In this document: positions 9,013 to 17,994 of the stretch, piece by piece | How the letters are laid out: every line of letters starts with the position of its first letter | How positions within the stretch are numbered: the stretch's first letter is position 1 | Source of the DNA: Calditerrivibrio nitroreducens DSM 19672 | GTDB taxonomy: Bacteria; Chrysiogenota; Deferribacteres; Deferribacterales; Calditerrivibrionaceae | Assembly (NCBI RefSeq): GCF_000183405.1 | Contig: NC_014758.1 | Coordinates: 558,001-622,000, forward strand | DNA length: 64,000 nucleotides | Direction: 5' to 3' | Made by a program: the position numbers and the translations under genes | The notes under the pieces: model-generated | Told to the model about the DNA's origin: nothing | Databases searched by the model: none | The model's input: only the letters and a program-made list of their open reading frames with translations

Positions 9013-10792
9013 CTTCTGTTACACTCACGAAGACATCTTCTATGCTTACTTCTGTTTTATATATTTTGTCATAATTTTTTAAAGCGTCTGCCTGATCCTT
9101 TGTAAATAATTTTATCTTATTACCAAAGATATCCACTTTTAGTCCTTTCTGTTTTAGTTCAGAGTATAATAGATATGGATTTTCAGTTTCAATAAGGTAA
9201 GGGGTTCCGGCTTTTTCTTCAAGGGATCTTTTTAATTCATCTGGTGTTCCAATTAGTGAAATTTTCCCTTCAAACATAAGACATAATCTATCGCAATAGT
9301 TTGCTTCATCCATGTAATGGGTGGAGACTATTATGGTAATATTCTGATTGTTTGAAAGATATCTGATGATTTGCCAGAATGTATCCCTTTCGGCAATATT
9401 AACCCCCGCTGTTGGTTCATCTAAAAAAAGGATCTCCGGGTTATGTATTATGGCTGTCATCAGGGCAAGCCTCTGCCTTATTCCAAGGGGGAGATTTTCT
9501 ACAATCTCATCTTTATACATTTTTAGATTACCTAAATCGATCAATTCTTCCACTCTTGCCTGCAATCTGGAAAGTGATATCCCCCTTGTGGAGCCATAGA
9601 ATAGGAGATTTTCTCTTACGGTAAGATCCGAATAAAGGGAAAACTTTTGAGACATATATCCGATACTATTTTTTAGATCAGTTTCCGGAATGTCTATTTT
9701 TATGTAACCTGACGTGGGGGTGTAAAGGTTTAGGATAAGCTTTATCAATGTTGTTTTACCTGCTCCGTTTGGCCCCAGAAGTCCCAAAATTTCACCTTTT
9801 TTGATCTCCATGTTAACATCTTTTACGGCAGAGAAATTACCAAAATTTTTGGAGATATTTTTAATATCTATAATGTTGAAATCCCTTGTTTTTTGGGGCG
9901 ATATCATAAAATCTAATTTTCTTGTGCCGATTAAGGAGAGTATTCTGTCGTCAAGGGTGGGTTTCACCTGACGCCAACCTTTTGTTACCATCTCCTTATT
10001 TTTGGGACTTAGCCTTATATTATCTCTATTCAGTTTTATAAAATGGTATTCCTCAGGGTTTAATCTATTGTAAATCTCAAGGAAATCTGGTGATGAGATT
10101 TCGTATACGTTGATGTCATCTTTGAAGTTTTTATTCTCAAGAATTATCTGCCCGTCATTAAGAATAATGATCTTATCCCCTCTTTCCGCTTCATCAATAT
10201 AAGAAGTGGATATAACGGCGGTTACCCCTTCCTCTTCAATGAATTGGTGTATTAAAAGGTATAATTCCTTTCTGGACACCGGGTCAACACCTGTTGTGGG
10301 TTCATCCAGGATCATCAGTTCCGGAGAATGGATTAAAGAGCAGCAGATACCCAATTTCTGTTTCATTCCACCGGAAAGTTTTGAAACCTCTCTTTCCTTA
10401 AAACGGTAAAGATTTGTTATTTTTAAAAGAGTTTCTTTCCTTTTTGATGCTTTCTTTTTATCAAGATCGTGGAGACTTGCAAAAAAATCGATATTTTCCT
10501 CTATGGAAAGATTCTGATATAGATTCAGTCCAAGTCCCTGTGGCATAAATGCTATTTTATCCTTAAAATCTTCCATTTCAGATATTTTCACTATCTTTTT
10601 ATCATTAATGTATAATTCCCCCTCATCAAAGGTGAGTACACCTGCCATTATCTTGAGAAGGGTCGATTTCCCTGCGCCATCAGGTCCAACAATAGATGTT
10701 AATTTATTTTTAGGTATTTGAAGGGTTATATTTTTGAGAGCAGTTAGCTTTTTGTAATTTTTTTTTAAGTTGAATATAGAGACCGCATTCAT
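8999..10792 (-). CDS. ABC exporter ATPase with two nucleotide-binding domains (YbhF-like)
   Basis: 597 residues with two fused NBDs. NBD1: Walker A GPDGAGKSTLL (about 36-46), signature LSGGMKQKLGI, Walker B LMILDEPTTG. NBD2: Walker A GPNGAGKTTLIKL (about 340), Walker B ILFLDEPTAG, with a weakened signature LPLGIRQRLAL. The GPDGAGK Walker A and the altered second signature are typical of YbhF/RbbA proteins, which suggests one regular and one degenerate ATP site. It overlaps the adaptor gene by 4 bases. Confidence 0.92.
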   Translation of the reverse strand: MNAVSIFNLKKNYKKLTALKNITLQIPKNKLTSIVGPDGAGKSTLLKIMAGVLTFDEGELYINDKKIVKISEMEDFKDKIAFMPQGLGLNLYQNLSIEENIDFFASLHDLDKKKASKRKETLLKITNLYRFKEREVSKLSGGMKQKLGICCSLIHSPELMILDEPTTGVDPVSRKELYLLIHQFIEEEGVTAVISTSYIDEAERGDKIIILNDGQIILENKNFKDDINVYEISSPDFLEIYNRLNPEEYHFIKLNRDNIRLSPKNKEMVTKGWRQVKPTLDDRILSLIGTRKLDFMISPQKTRDFNIIDIKNISKNFGNFSAVKDVNMEIKKGEILGLLGPNGAGKTTLIKLILNLYTPTSGYIKIDIPETDLKNSIGYMSQKFSLYSDLTVRENLLFYGSTRGISLSRLQARVEELIDLGNLKMYKDEIVENLPLGIRQRLALMTAIIHNPEILFLDEPTAGVNIAERDTFWQIIRYLSNNQNITIIVSTHYMDEANYCDRLCLMFEGKISLIGTPDELKRSLEEKAGTPYLIETENPYLLYSELKQKGLKVDIFGNKIKLFTKDQADALKNYDKIYKTEVSIEDVFVSVTEDEYS

Positions 10793-11946
10793 TCTGTCTT
10801 GATTATAAAATCTGCGGGCATACCAGGTTTTAGTATATTTTCGTTGTGATCGATCTTCGCTTTTATGAGAAATACCTGCTTAACTCTCTCCTGCGGTGTC
10901 TGTACATCTTTTGGAGTAAACTCGGAACGACTATTTATAAATGTAATCTTCCCTTTGAAACTTTTATCGGGATAGGAGTCGATCTTCAACTCCCCTTCCA
11001 TGTTCAGCTTTATCTTTCCTAATAGTGGTTCAGGAATAAAACCTCTAAAATATATTTCCTCTGGATTGTATCCCACCGCCAGAGATTGTCCTGCGGCTAT
11101 GATCTCCCCTTTCTGAAAGAATTTTCTTGTTATTATTAGATTATTCGGGGCTTTGATTGTAGTATCATCCATATGACTGGTTAACTCATTTGTTACTTCT
11201 ATAGTTTTAAGTTTATTCAAAGATGTGATATCTATTTCTTTTTTTATAATTCCGATATCTTTTTCCGCCGCCTTTATCTCTTTTTCTATCGCCTCGATCT
11301 CCTTCTTTCTTGCTTTTGATATTGCAAGACTATTTTGGGCTGATAGATAATTCTTTTCTGAGATCTTGAGGGATTCCTCAGCAAGGGAAAGATCATCTTT
11401 TGAAATCTTATGGAGGGTTTCTATTTCATCAAATTTCTGTTTCGGTATGGCATTTTCATTGTATAATACTTTAAAACGTTCATAATCGTTTTTGACTTTT
11501 TCATAATTTGCCATTGCTTTTTGAATATTTATCTTATCTATTTTCAACTTGTGATCCGCATTTTTAACGTTGTTTTCGGCCATGAGAATTTCATTGTTTA
11601 TGCTATCGTTGAGAAACTGCTTTTTTATCTTTAATTGTTCGAGTCTGTTTAATGCGGATTGATATTGGAGGTATTTTGCGTCCAAAGCGGTTGAAACGGT
11701 GTTTTCTTCAAGCTTTGATCTATTAATCTGAGCTTTGATATCATTTGCCTTTATCTTGGCCAGAATGGTATCTTTTAATATAAAATCCCCTTCAGAAAAA
11801 TTTATCTCCTCAATCATCCCGGGGTACTTAAAGGAAAGATTTATCTCATCAGCTTCAATTCTGCCGCTTATAACTATTTTGTTATCATTTTTTGTACAGG
11901 ATATGGTTAAAACAACTATAAAAAGTAATGTCAAAATCTTTTTCAT
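10789..11946 (-). CDS. HlyD-type membrane fusion lipoprotein of the ABC exporter
   Basis: 385 residues. The N-terminus is a lipoprotein signal (MKKILTLLFIVVLTISCTKN, with Cys at about 17). A split lipoyl/barrel-sandwich domain (GMIEEINFSEGDFILKDTIL and IKAPNNLIITRKFFQKGEII) brackets a long lysine/glutamate-rich coiled coil (about 75-245). This is the periplasmic adaptor that would connect the ABC permeases to an outer-membrane channel encoded elsewhere. The gene has a consensus promoter whose expected start site is the A of the ATG itself, with no ribosome-binding site, so the mRNA may be leaderless. Confidence 0.9.
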   Translation of the reverse strand: MKKILTLLFIVVLTISCTKNDNKIVISGRIEADEINLSFKYPGMIEEINFSEGDFILKDTILAKIKANDIKAQINRSKLEENTVSTALDAKYLQYQSALNRLEQLKIKKQFLNDSINNEILMAENNVKNADHKLKIDKINIQKAMANYEKVKNDYERFKVLYNENAIPKQKFDEIETLHKISKDDLSLAEESLKISEKNYLSAQNSLAISKARKKEIEAIEKEIKAAEKDIGIIKKEIDITSLNKLKTIEVTNELTSHMDDTTIKAPNNLIITRKFFQKGEIIAAGQSLAVGYNPEEIYFRGFIPEPLLGKIKLNMEGELKIDSYPDKSFKGKITFINSRSEFTPKDVQTPQERVKQVFLIKAKIDHNENILKPGMPADFIIKTE

Positions 11947-11952
11947 ATCATG

Positions 11953-11981
11953 ATTATAATATTTCGGTGGTTGTATGTCAA
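11953..11981 (-). promoter_or_regulatory. Perfect consensus promoter of the ABC exporter operon
   Basis: On the minus strand TTGACA (11981-11976) and TATAAT (11958-11953) match consensus fully with a 17-base spacer. Only six bases separate the -10 box from the adaptor ATG. The -35 box contains the TGA stop of the preceding CHAD gene. Confidence 0.8.
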
Positions 11982-12790
11982 TGAGTAAAAGGGCGGTTAT
12001 AGTTTTTTATTAATTTTATTAACTTGTTAGAATTTTCAAAAACTTTCCTACGAAGCTCTAATTTTTTATATAAAAAAGAGGCTTCTAAATATCCTACAAC
12101 GTATAAGTAGCTCTTATTCATTACTATCTTTTCTTCTGGTATTGTATTTAAGATTGAGATTCCTATTCTAAGATCGTTGTATCTTCCGAGTAGATCTTGC
12201 AGATTTTTAATTGAATTGATAATATCATCATCGTTTTTTGTCATTTCAATTATGTACCTTATCTTTTTAAAATTTACTCTAATCATATGGATTGTATCAT
12301 CATTGGGGTCTTCGGAGAAAGCTTTTTTAATTCTTTTTGAAAATTTTTTAATGTAGGAGGATAAATCTATCTGAATCTGTAGATTGGATATGTATTCTCT
12401 AAAATTTTTCACAGTCTCTTCGAGATTTGCATTCAAAAGTATCTCTAAAAGCTCCTCGTGTTCTTTATGAATCTTTCTGTCAATGATAATAAGTAGATTT
12501 GATTTCCCTTTTTCACCAAATTCTGTGTCGAAATTGTGGTTTAGTATATTTTCTTTCAAAACCTCCAGATCCCTGAGTTTATTTGATGAGGATCTTATAT
12601 TTTTAAATAGATTAACTGATTGCTGGATACTTACAGGTGGTTCTTGAACTTTTACTATGATATTAAATACTGTAAGGAATCTCCTCAAAGCCACCCTAAA
12701 ATCGTGGAGAGCTTCCTGTTTGTCGTAATTAATTACATTTTCAACCAGATTAAGGATCGTATCCAGCTGGTTTCCAAGATATTCTTTCAT
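11978..12790 (-). CDS. CHAD domain protein
   Basis: 270 residues, all-helical. It has the conserved His/Arg/Lys pattern of CHAD domains: LHDFRVALRRF near residue 44, the repeat-partner IHMIRVNFKKIRYIIEM near 165, and LQDLLGRYNDLRIG. CHAD proteins bind polyphosphate through these basic residues. It follows SixA with a 4-base overlap; a CHAD/SixA pair is a recurrent arrangement in phosphate and polyphosphate contexts. There is no CYTH domain. The exact role is unknown. Confidence 0.85.
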   Translation of the reverse strand: MKEYLGNQLDTILNLVENVINYDKQEALHDFRVALRRFLTVFNIIVKVQEPPVSIQQSVNLFKNIRSSSNKLRDLEVLKENILNHNFDTEFGEKGKSNLLIIIDRKIHKEHEELLEILLNANLEETVKNFREYISNLQIQIDLSSYIKKFSKRIKKAFSEDPNDDTIHMIRVNFKKIRYIIEMTKNDDDIINSIKNLQDLLGRYNDLRIGISILNTIPEEKIVMNKSYLYVVGYLEASFLYKKLELRRKVFENSNKLIKLIKNYNRPFTH

Positions 12791-13245
12791 ATTAAATCTG
12801 GCTGTATCAGGCCATATAATACTTTGTCTTTTACATATACTATGGCACCTTTTTTTAGTTTCAAACTCAGAGCAGTTTCTGCAATGTAGAAAGAGATGAA
12901 GTTTGACAGATCCGGTTCGTGCCCCACGATAGCTACTGAATTGATATTATTGTCTGCCATTTCATCCAGGAGAAGTTTATATTGCATAATATCCGCACCT
13001 GGATTGATTCTATTGTCTATTTTGTAGTCTATATCATAGATCCTGGCGATTATTTTTGCTGTGGCAATACTTCTTTCTGCTTCTGAAGCGATTAAAAGAT
13101 CCGGTTTTTTCAGACTTCTGGATATTTTTTTAAAAAAAGATTTGAATTTTTTTATACCATCCTTTGTTAAAGGTCTTTTTAGATCATCATCCTTCCATTC
13201 TTCCCTTTCCATTGCGATGGCATGTCTTATAAAGTAAACTTTCAT
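12787..13245 (-). CDS. sixA: SixA-type phosphohistidine phosphatase
   Basis: 152 residues of the histidine phosphatase superfamily. The catalytic RHA motif is at 7-9 (YFIRHAIAM), LKRPLTKDGIKKF follows, and the second catalytic His is in AIVGHEPDLSNFI. SixA removes phosphate from phosphohistidine, for example on phosphorelay or PTS proteins. AGGAGG stands before the ATG, and the gene overlaps the CHAD gene by 4 bases, so they form one unit. Confidence 0.88.
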   Translation of the reverse strand: MKVYFIRHAIAMEREEWKDDDLKRPLTKDGIKKFKSFFKKISRSLKKPDLLIASEAERSIATAKIIARIYDIDYKIDNRINPGADIMQYKLLLDEMADNNINSVAIVGHEPDLSNFISFYIAETALSLKLKKGAIVYVKDKVLYGLIQPDLI

Positions 13246-13307
13246 CAGAACCTCCTACTATAATTATAACCTAAAAAATAGGGGAATATTTGATATTTAC
13301 ATTTTTT

Positions 13308-14642
13308 TTACATATTTTTGAAATTATACTCTTTTACAAGCTTATACCCCAAAAGGATCGCTGCCATTATGATACCCACAATAAGCGAAATCCAGAAACC
13401 GAATGCCCCCATATTAAAACGGTATATCATTATGTAAGATAAAGGAAGTGCTATAATCCAATATGAGAAAAATACCACCCACATTGGGTATTTAGTGTTG
13501 TGATACCCTTTAAGGCTATTGTTGGCTGCCACCTGAAACGCATCGATAATGTGAAAGGAAATAGCCAGTATCATAAGGGGTCTTGTTAATTGAATAAGAT
13601 GTTGGTCTTTTGTGTATAGACCTATTATTGTATCCAGAAATAGATACATCAGAAGCGATAACAGAGATGAGATTGCAATTACAATAAAAAGTCCTGTTTT
13701 CCATGCGATAGTGGATAATATTAGGTTGTTTTCACCATATCTATGGCTTATTCTTACAGATATCGCAATACCAAGACTTAAAGGTATCATAAAAATTGTC
13801 GATATAAAATTTAAAGCTATCTGGTGTGAAGCCACCACTAAAGATCCAAGTGGTGCTAAGATTATGCTTCCAAAGCTAAATATGAATGCTTCCAGAAATG
13901 TTGAAATCCCTAATGGTAGACCGAGTTTTACGATTTTTCTTACTTCTAAAAATGAAAAATCACCATTTCTAACAAGGTTACCTTTTTTAAGGAAAAAATA
14001 AATAATAAAAACCATAATATAAGTGGAAATAGATGTGGCTACACCACAGCCTGAGCCCCCCATTTCTGGTATCCCCAGTTTTCCGTAGATAAAAATGTAG
14101 TTTAATGGTATATTTAATATCATCCCAATGAAACTGCTAATCATTATTGCGGATGTTTTACCTATCGATTCAAACACAGATCTTAAAACCTGGAAAATCA
14201 GAAAACCCGGAAGGGCAAATGAAACGTATGTAAGATATCTTCTGGTTATATTAAACGTCTGGTTATCTACCAAAAAATTTTTTAATATTATCGTTATTAA
14301 ATGTAAGATTATAAAAAGGGTTACCCCTGTGATGATGGCAGTTATTAATGCGGTTTTGTAAATAGTCCCATTGGTTTTCCCACCATCTTTCCCTATTTCG
14401 ACAGACATAAGGGGCGTGGTACTGCTTAAAACAGCCATAAAAAAAAGTGTCAGTGGTAGCCATATCGCTGATCCCACAGATACACCGGCAAGGTCATTGC
14501 TTGAGTATCTACCCGCCATTACATTATCTGTAAAACCGATCAGTAAATGGGACACAGAGGCTATGATTATCGGGAAAGCTATGTAAAAAATCCTTTTGGC
14601 TTCTATCTTGTGATATTCAAGTTTTTTTGTAAAATTTATTAT
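13308..14642 (-). CDS. MATE-family efflux transporter, apparent AUA start
   Basis: A multidrug/toxin extrusion protein with about 12 helices, driven by H+ or Na+. The frame runs from an in-frame TAA at 14648-14646 and contains no ATG or TTG before the GTG at 14555. Starting there would cut into helix 1 (FYIAFPIIIASVSHLLIGFT). GGAGGT (14653-14648) lies five bases before an ATA at 14642, and initiation there gives a normal MATE N-terminus (KKLEYHKIEAKRIFYIAFPI). I therefore place the start at ATA 14642, with a second ATA at 14639; GTG 14555 is the conventional alternative. Family assignment is secure, the start is not. Confidence 0.85.
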   Translation of the reverse strand: MINFTKKLEYHKIEAKRIFYIAFPIIIASVSHLLIGFTDNVMAGRYSSNDLAGVSVGSAIWLPLTLFFMAVLSSTTPLMSVEIGKDGGKTNGTIYKTALITAIITGVTLFIILHLITIILKNFLVDNQTFNITRRYLTYVSFALPGFLIFQVLRSVFESIGKTSAIMISSFIGMILNIPLNYIFIYGKLGIPEMGGSGCGVATSISTYIMVFIIYFFLKKGNLVRNGDFSFLEVRKIVKLGLPLGISTFLEAFIFSFGSIILAPLGSLVVASHQIALNFISTIFMIPLSLGIAISVRISHRYGENNLILSTIAWKTGLFIVIAISSLLSLLMYLFLDTIIGLYTKDQHLIQLTRPLMILAISFHIIDAFQVAANNSLKGYHNTKYPMWVVFFSYWIIALPLSYIMIYRFNMGAFGFWISLIVGIIMAAILLGYKLVKEYNFKNM

Positions 14643-14728
14643 ATCTTACCTCCAGTTTTTTTATAAACTATCATTTTACCCCTTGCAAGATTTATATGTT
14701 AATCTCATTAAAATTTTGGAGCTTCTTA

Positions 14729-14757
14729 TTGACATCTGATATTTTCGGAACAATATT
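14729..14757 (+). promoter_or_regulatory. Probable promoter for the DJ-1/PfpI gene
   Basis: TTGACA (14729-14734), a 17-base spacer and AATATT (4 of 6 matches) stand 34 bases before the start codon. Confidence 0.5.
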
Positions 14758-14791
14758 ACATATATTAAGATTCTTTAAAAAGGGGGTTTTT

Positions 14792-15379
14792 ATGGCGGCT
14801 AAAAAGATTTTGATGATTGTTGGGGATTATGTTGAAGATTACGAATGTATGGTACCTTACCAGATCCTTTTGACAATTGGTCACTCAGTGGATGTTGTGT
14901 GTCCTGGTAAAAAGCCTGGTGATGTTGTAAAAACAGCAGTTCATGATTTTGAAGGGGATCAAACATATTCTGAAAAGAGGGGACACAATTTTGCCATAAC
15001 TTTTAACTTTGATGATGTTAAAGTGGACAATTATGATGGACTTGTAATCCCTGGTGGTAGGGCACCAGAATATCTCAGGCTGAATAGCAGGGTGATAGAA
15101 ATAGTAAAAGAGTTTGCAAACAAGAAGAAGCCGATTGCTTCCATATGTCATGGTCAACAGATTTTGGTGGCGGCGGATGTTTTAAATGGTATAACCTGTA
15201 CGGCGTATCCTGCTGTTATGCCGGATGTTGTAAAAGCGGGAGCTAAATGGGAGGAAGTAAATAACACATTCACCAATGCAGTAGTTAGCGGTAATTTTGT
15301 TACTGCACCGGCCTGGCCAGCCCACCCGGAATGGATGAGGAAGTTTTTAGAACTTCTGGGTACAAAGATAGAGCTTTAA
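14792..15379 (+). CDS. DJ-1/PfpI family protein
   Basis: 195 residues from the ATG at 14792, preceded by AAAAAGGGGG; the frame upstream of this is promoter DNA. It has the glutamine-amidotransferase-like fold with the nucleophile-elbow Cys in ASICHGQQILV, the acidic GDYVEDYE near the N-terminus and LVIPGGRAPEYLR. The family includes proteases, glyoxalases/deglycases and chaperones (PfpI, YhbO, Hsp31). It stands alone with its own promoter and terminator, which suits a stress protein. The exact activity cannot be deduced. Confidence 0.88.
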   Translation: MAAKKILMIVGDYVEDYECMVPYQILLTIGHSVDVVCPGKKPGDVVKTAVHDFEGDQTYSEKRGHNFAITFNFDDVKVDNYDGLVIPGGRAPEYLRLNSRVIEIVKEFANKKKPIASICHGQQILVAADVLNGITCTAYPAVMPDVVKAGAKWEEVNNTFTNAVVSGNFVTAPAWPAHPEWMRKFLELLGTKIEL

Positions 15380-15384
15380 AAAAT

Positions 15385-15404
15385 GGGGGTAAAACCCCCC
15401 TTTT
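15385..15404. terminator. Bidirectional terminator between convergent genes
   Basis: GGGGG, loop TAAAA, CCCCC, followed by TTTT on the plus strand; on the minus strand the same stem is followed by six T. It serves both the PfpI gene and the Crp-like gene. Confidence 0.75.
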
Positions 15405-15414
15405 ATTTTTTTTA

Positions 15415-16104
15415 CTATATCTGCTGGTATGCTATTTTTTCTATAAAGTTGTCCAAATTATCGGCACTTACCGCAAAACTTACATTTAATATATCATCCG
15501 TATTAAGGTTTGATATTACTTTTTCCCTTTCAAGATACATTAAGCCTTTTAAGAAGTCATTTAATGATAAACCAACCTTTTCCGCTATATCTTTTGGACT
15601 TAATTTTATAGGGTTTGGTATCTTTTTGGCTATATAATTATATCTTAGAAATATTGCTATCGAGTTATATATTTTATAATGATTCAAATTTACAAAACGT
15701 TTATTCATAGAATAGAGTCTGGTGGTAAGTATATTCATGAGATTCAATGTGAAAGCCGGTATTTTTGTGATGGATTCCAGAAACTGTTTCCTTGTCATTT
15801 TAAGGACTTCTGTGGTTTTGATGGGTCTTATGGAAGCAGATCTTTTGTTTTTTAAAAAGATACTCATCTCCCCAAAGATACACCCTTTATCCAGAAGGGC
15901 TATACGTACAAGAGAACCTTTATAGTCGTAAGTGAGTACCTCCACTTCACCTTCAATAATAATATACACATCATCAGATTCTTCATCTTCTTTAAATATG
16001 AATTGGGATGATTCATATGTTTGTTTTGTACCAAAGCTCATCAAATGTTCAATTACTTTCTCATTTATTTTAATATTGATAGGGGCAAGATCGTTTGTCT
16101 CCAT
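15415..16104 (-). CDS. Crp/Fnr family transcriptional regulator
   Basis: About 229 residues from the ATG at 16104, chosen because AAGAGGA lies 6 bases ahead (a TTG 18 bases upstream would extend it). The N-terminal cyclic-nucleotide-binding fold is clear (DDVYIIIEGEVEVL, GCIFGEMSIF, RSASIRPIKTTEVL). The C-terminal helix-turn-helix is weaker (SPKDIAEKVGLSLNDFLKGL). No Fnr-like cysteine cluster is present, so it is not an oxygen sensor of that kind. It is last in the MoxR operon. The effector is unknown. Confidence 0.85.
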   Translation of the reverse strand: METNDLAPINIKINEKVIEHLMSFGTKQTYESSQFIFKEDEESDDVYIIIEGEVEVLTYDYKGSLVRIALLDKGCIFGEMSIFLKNKRSASIRPIKTTEVLKMTRKQFLESITKIPAFTLNLMNILTTRLYSMNKRFVNLNHYKIYNSIAIFLRYNYIAKKIPNPIKLSPKDIAEKVGLSLNDFLKGLMYLEREKVISNLNTDDILNVSFAVSADNLDNFIEKIAYQQI

Positions 16105-16128
16105 ATTTATTCCTCTTTTCAAGAATTA

Positions 16129-17994
16129 TTAGAGTCTTTTAATATTTTTCAATATCAATTGTAAAGTATTTTTTTCTATTTTACCATTTTTAAATAGCAT
16201 TTTGTTGAATTCTTCCGCAAATTTTTTCGATTCTTCTTTCAATCTTTCATCATCGATTTTATCTATATTTTTCATTATCGGTATAGTTGGATCTGTCTTG
16301 ACCCCTTTTTCTGAGAGAATTTTATAAAATTTGTCAATAAAGTATGATGGAGTTTTACGTCTATATTTTACAAAGAAAAAAGATGTTAAAAATAACGAAG
16401 TAATAGTTATTAATGTATAGATGGTGATTTTATCAGGTTTTACTTTAACTGTTTTTAAATTAGTGGTGAATTTAACTGCTAATTCCATTTGTGTCTGGAG
16501 ATCATAATTTATGATAAATTTTGTCCAGTAAAACGAAATATAGTCCAGATAGATTTTATATTTCATCTTCAGGGAAAGAAGATTTCTCTGGGTGAAGTTA
16601 CTTAAATCTGCCGGAGTTGGGTCGATCCTTATCCATCTGTTATTGACCAGAGCTTCCACCCAGACGTGGGCATTTTTATTTGATACGGCGTAATATCCTG
16701 CGTTTTTATTGTAATATCCACCTATAAACCCCCCCACAAGCCTTGCGGGTATATCATTTCCCCTCAAGAGTAGTGCCATTGCTGATGCAAAATACTCACA
16801 ATTCCCTTTTTTATGTCTGAATAAGAACTCTTCTATAGGGGATTTGCCTGTGGGTAGGTCAGTAAGGGAGTATCGGTAGTTTTCTTTAAGGTATTTTAAT
16901 ATATTATTTATCGTGTCAAACTCGTTTTCTTTTTTAAGACTTTTGGCAAGTGCAAATATCGGCTCTGTAATCCCTTTTTTATCTTCGGAATGAGTGATAT
17001 CTGAATCTATATCCAAAAAGCTTTCCGTTAGAATAGATCTACCTTTATAGTATATCTTTCTGGATACCACGTTTGTGGTCAAAAATTCGAGATTTTCGGT
17101 TTTTATCATAGTACCCTGGAATTGTAAATCCACAGGTTTATCCAATGTGATGAGGTATTTATCGTATGTTGGCTCAAAATAGATTTCGTATGATATCGAC
17201 TCCCCACCTTTTATGTTAAAGTTTATTCTACTAGTTTTATTTGAAGATTGCCAGCTGCCATCTCTGTAAATATCAAAGACAACTCCTCTCCAATAAAGTT
17301 TAGATGGATCTACCTCTTTCATTATTGCCCGAAATGCTATTGTTTCGGTTTCCTGAATTGTTGATACCTCTCCCAGGCCTATCTTTGAAGTAAAGCCGGT
17401 TTTGGCAACATCCTCTCTGCCCAGAAAATCGAATAGTGGGGTACTTGTTCTGGGTATTATAAAAAATAGTAGTATGGCAAAGGGTATTGAAACGAGGGGT
17501 ATTATTGCAGTTTTTCGGAAGATCTCTTTTAATTCTTCTCTTTTGAGGTTGCATTCGGGGGCATTGTCATATATCGTAAGGAGTATGATGAGGAAATTAA
17601 CTAAAAAAATCGAGGTAATGATATAAAATAAAAATATCATATTTATACTAAGAAGTGCGGATGATGTGATAAGAAAAATCGATAGGGTGATGATCTGCAT
17701 GTAGTCTCTATATCGCTTTTCTTCCAACAATTTGATGGATATGAAGATTACTATTACATTCATTAGATTATTCACAAGTGTATTAAGGGTGGTATTCAAG
17801 GCTATGAAAATTGTGAGTAAAATGGCAACAGCTGTTAATATATGCCTATTTAAAGTTTTTGTTGAAAATAAATTAAACAGGATGGCGGATATTAAGGGTA
17901 AAAAGTATAGAAAACTAACATACTTTATCACGGAGATAAGAGATAAGATTACAATAGATGTGATCCCTAAGTCTATTAACCTTCTAATTTTCAT
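16129..17994 (-). CDS. TgpA-type membrane protein with transglutaminase-like domain
   Basis: About 621 residues from the ATG at 17994 (GAGG upstream; a TTG start at 18003 is possible). Five to six N-terminal helices (DUF3488-like) are followed by a periplasmic transglutaminase-like domain with the catalytic Cys in KKGNCEYFASAMALLLR. His and Asp are in NAHVWVEALVNNRWIRIDPTP. One more helix (ITSLFLTSFFFV) and a short C-terminal domain follow. TgpA proteins recur with MoxR and DUF58 genes, as here, and probably modify or cleave cell-envelope proteins or peptidoglycan. Confidence 0.88.
   Translation of the reverse strand: MKIRRLIDLGITSIVILSLISVIKYVSFLYFLPLISAILFNLFSTKTLNRHILTAVAILLTIFIALNTTLNTLVNNLMNVIVIFISIKLLEEKRYRDYMQIITLSIFLITSSALLSINMIFLFYIITSIFLVNFLIILLTIYDNAPECNLKREELKEIFRKTAIIPLVSIPFAILLFFIIPRTSTPLFDFLGREDVAKTGFTSKIGLGEVSTIQETETIAFRAIMKEVDPSKLYWRGVVFDIYRDGSWQSSNKTSRINFNIKGGESISYEIYFEPTYDKYLITLDKPVDLQFQGTMIKTENLEFLTTNVVSRKIYYKGRSILTESFLDIDSDITHSEDKKGITEPIFALAKSLKKENEFDTINNILKYLKENYRYSLTDLPTGKSPIEEFLFRHKKGNCEYFASAMALLLRGNDIPARLVGGFIGGYYNKNAGYYAVSNKNAHVWVEALVNNRWIRIDPTPADLSNFTQRNLLSLKMKYKIYLDYISFYWTKFIINYDLQTQMELAVKFTTNLKTVKVKPDKITIYTLITITSLFLTSFFFVKYRRKTPSYFIDKFYKILSEKGVKTDPTIPIMKNIDKIDDERLKEESKKFAEEFNKMLFKNGKIEKNTLQLILKNIKRL

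Noticed and set aside
16105-16122. TTG start of the Crp-like gene at 16122
   Set aside because: Its codons form the ribosome-binding sequence of the better ATG at 16104.
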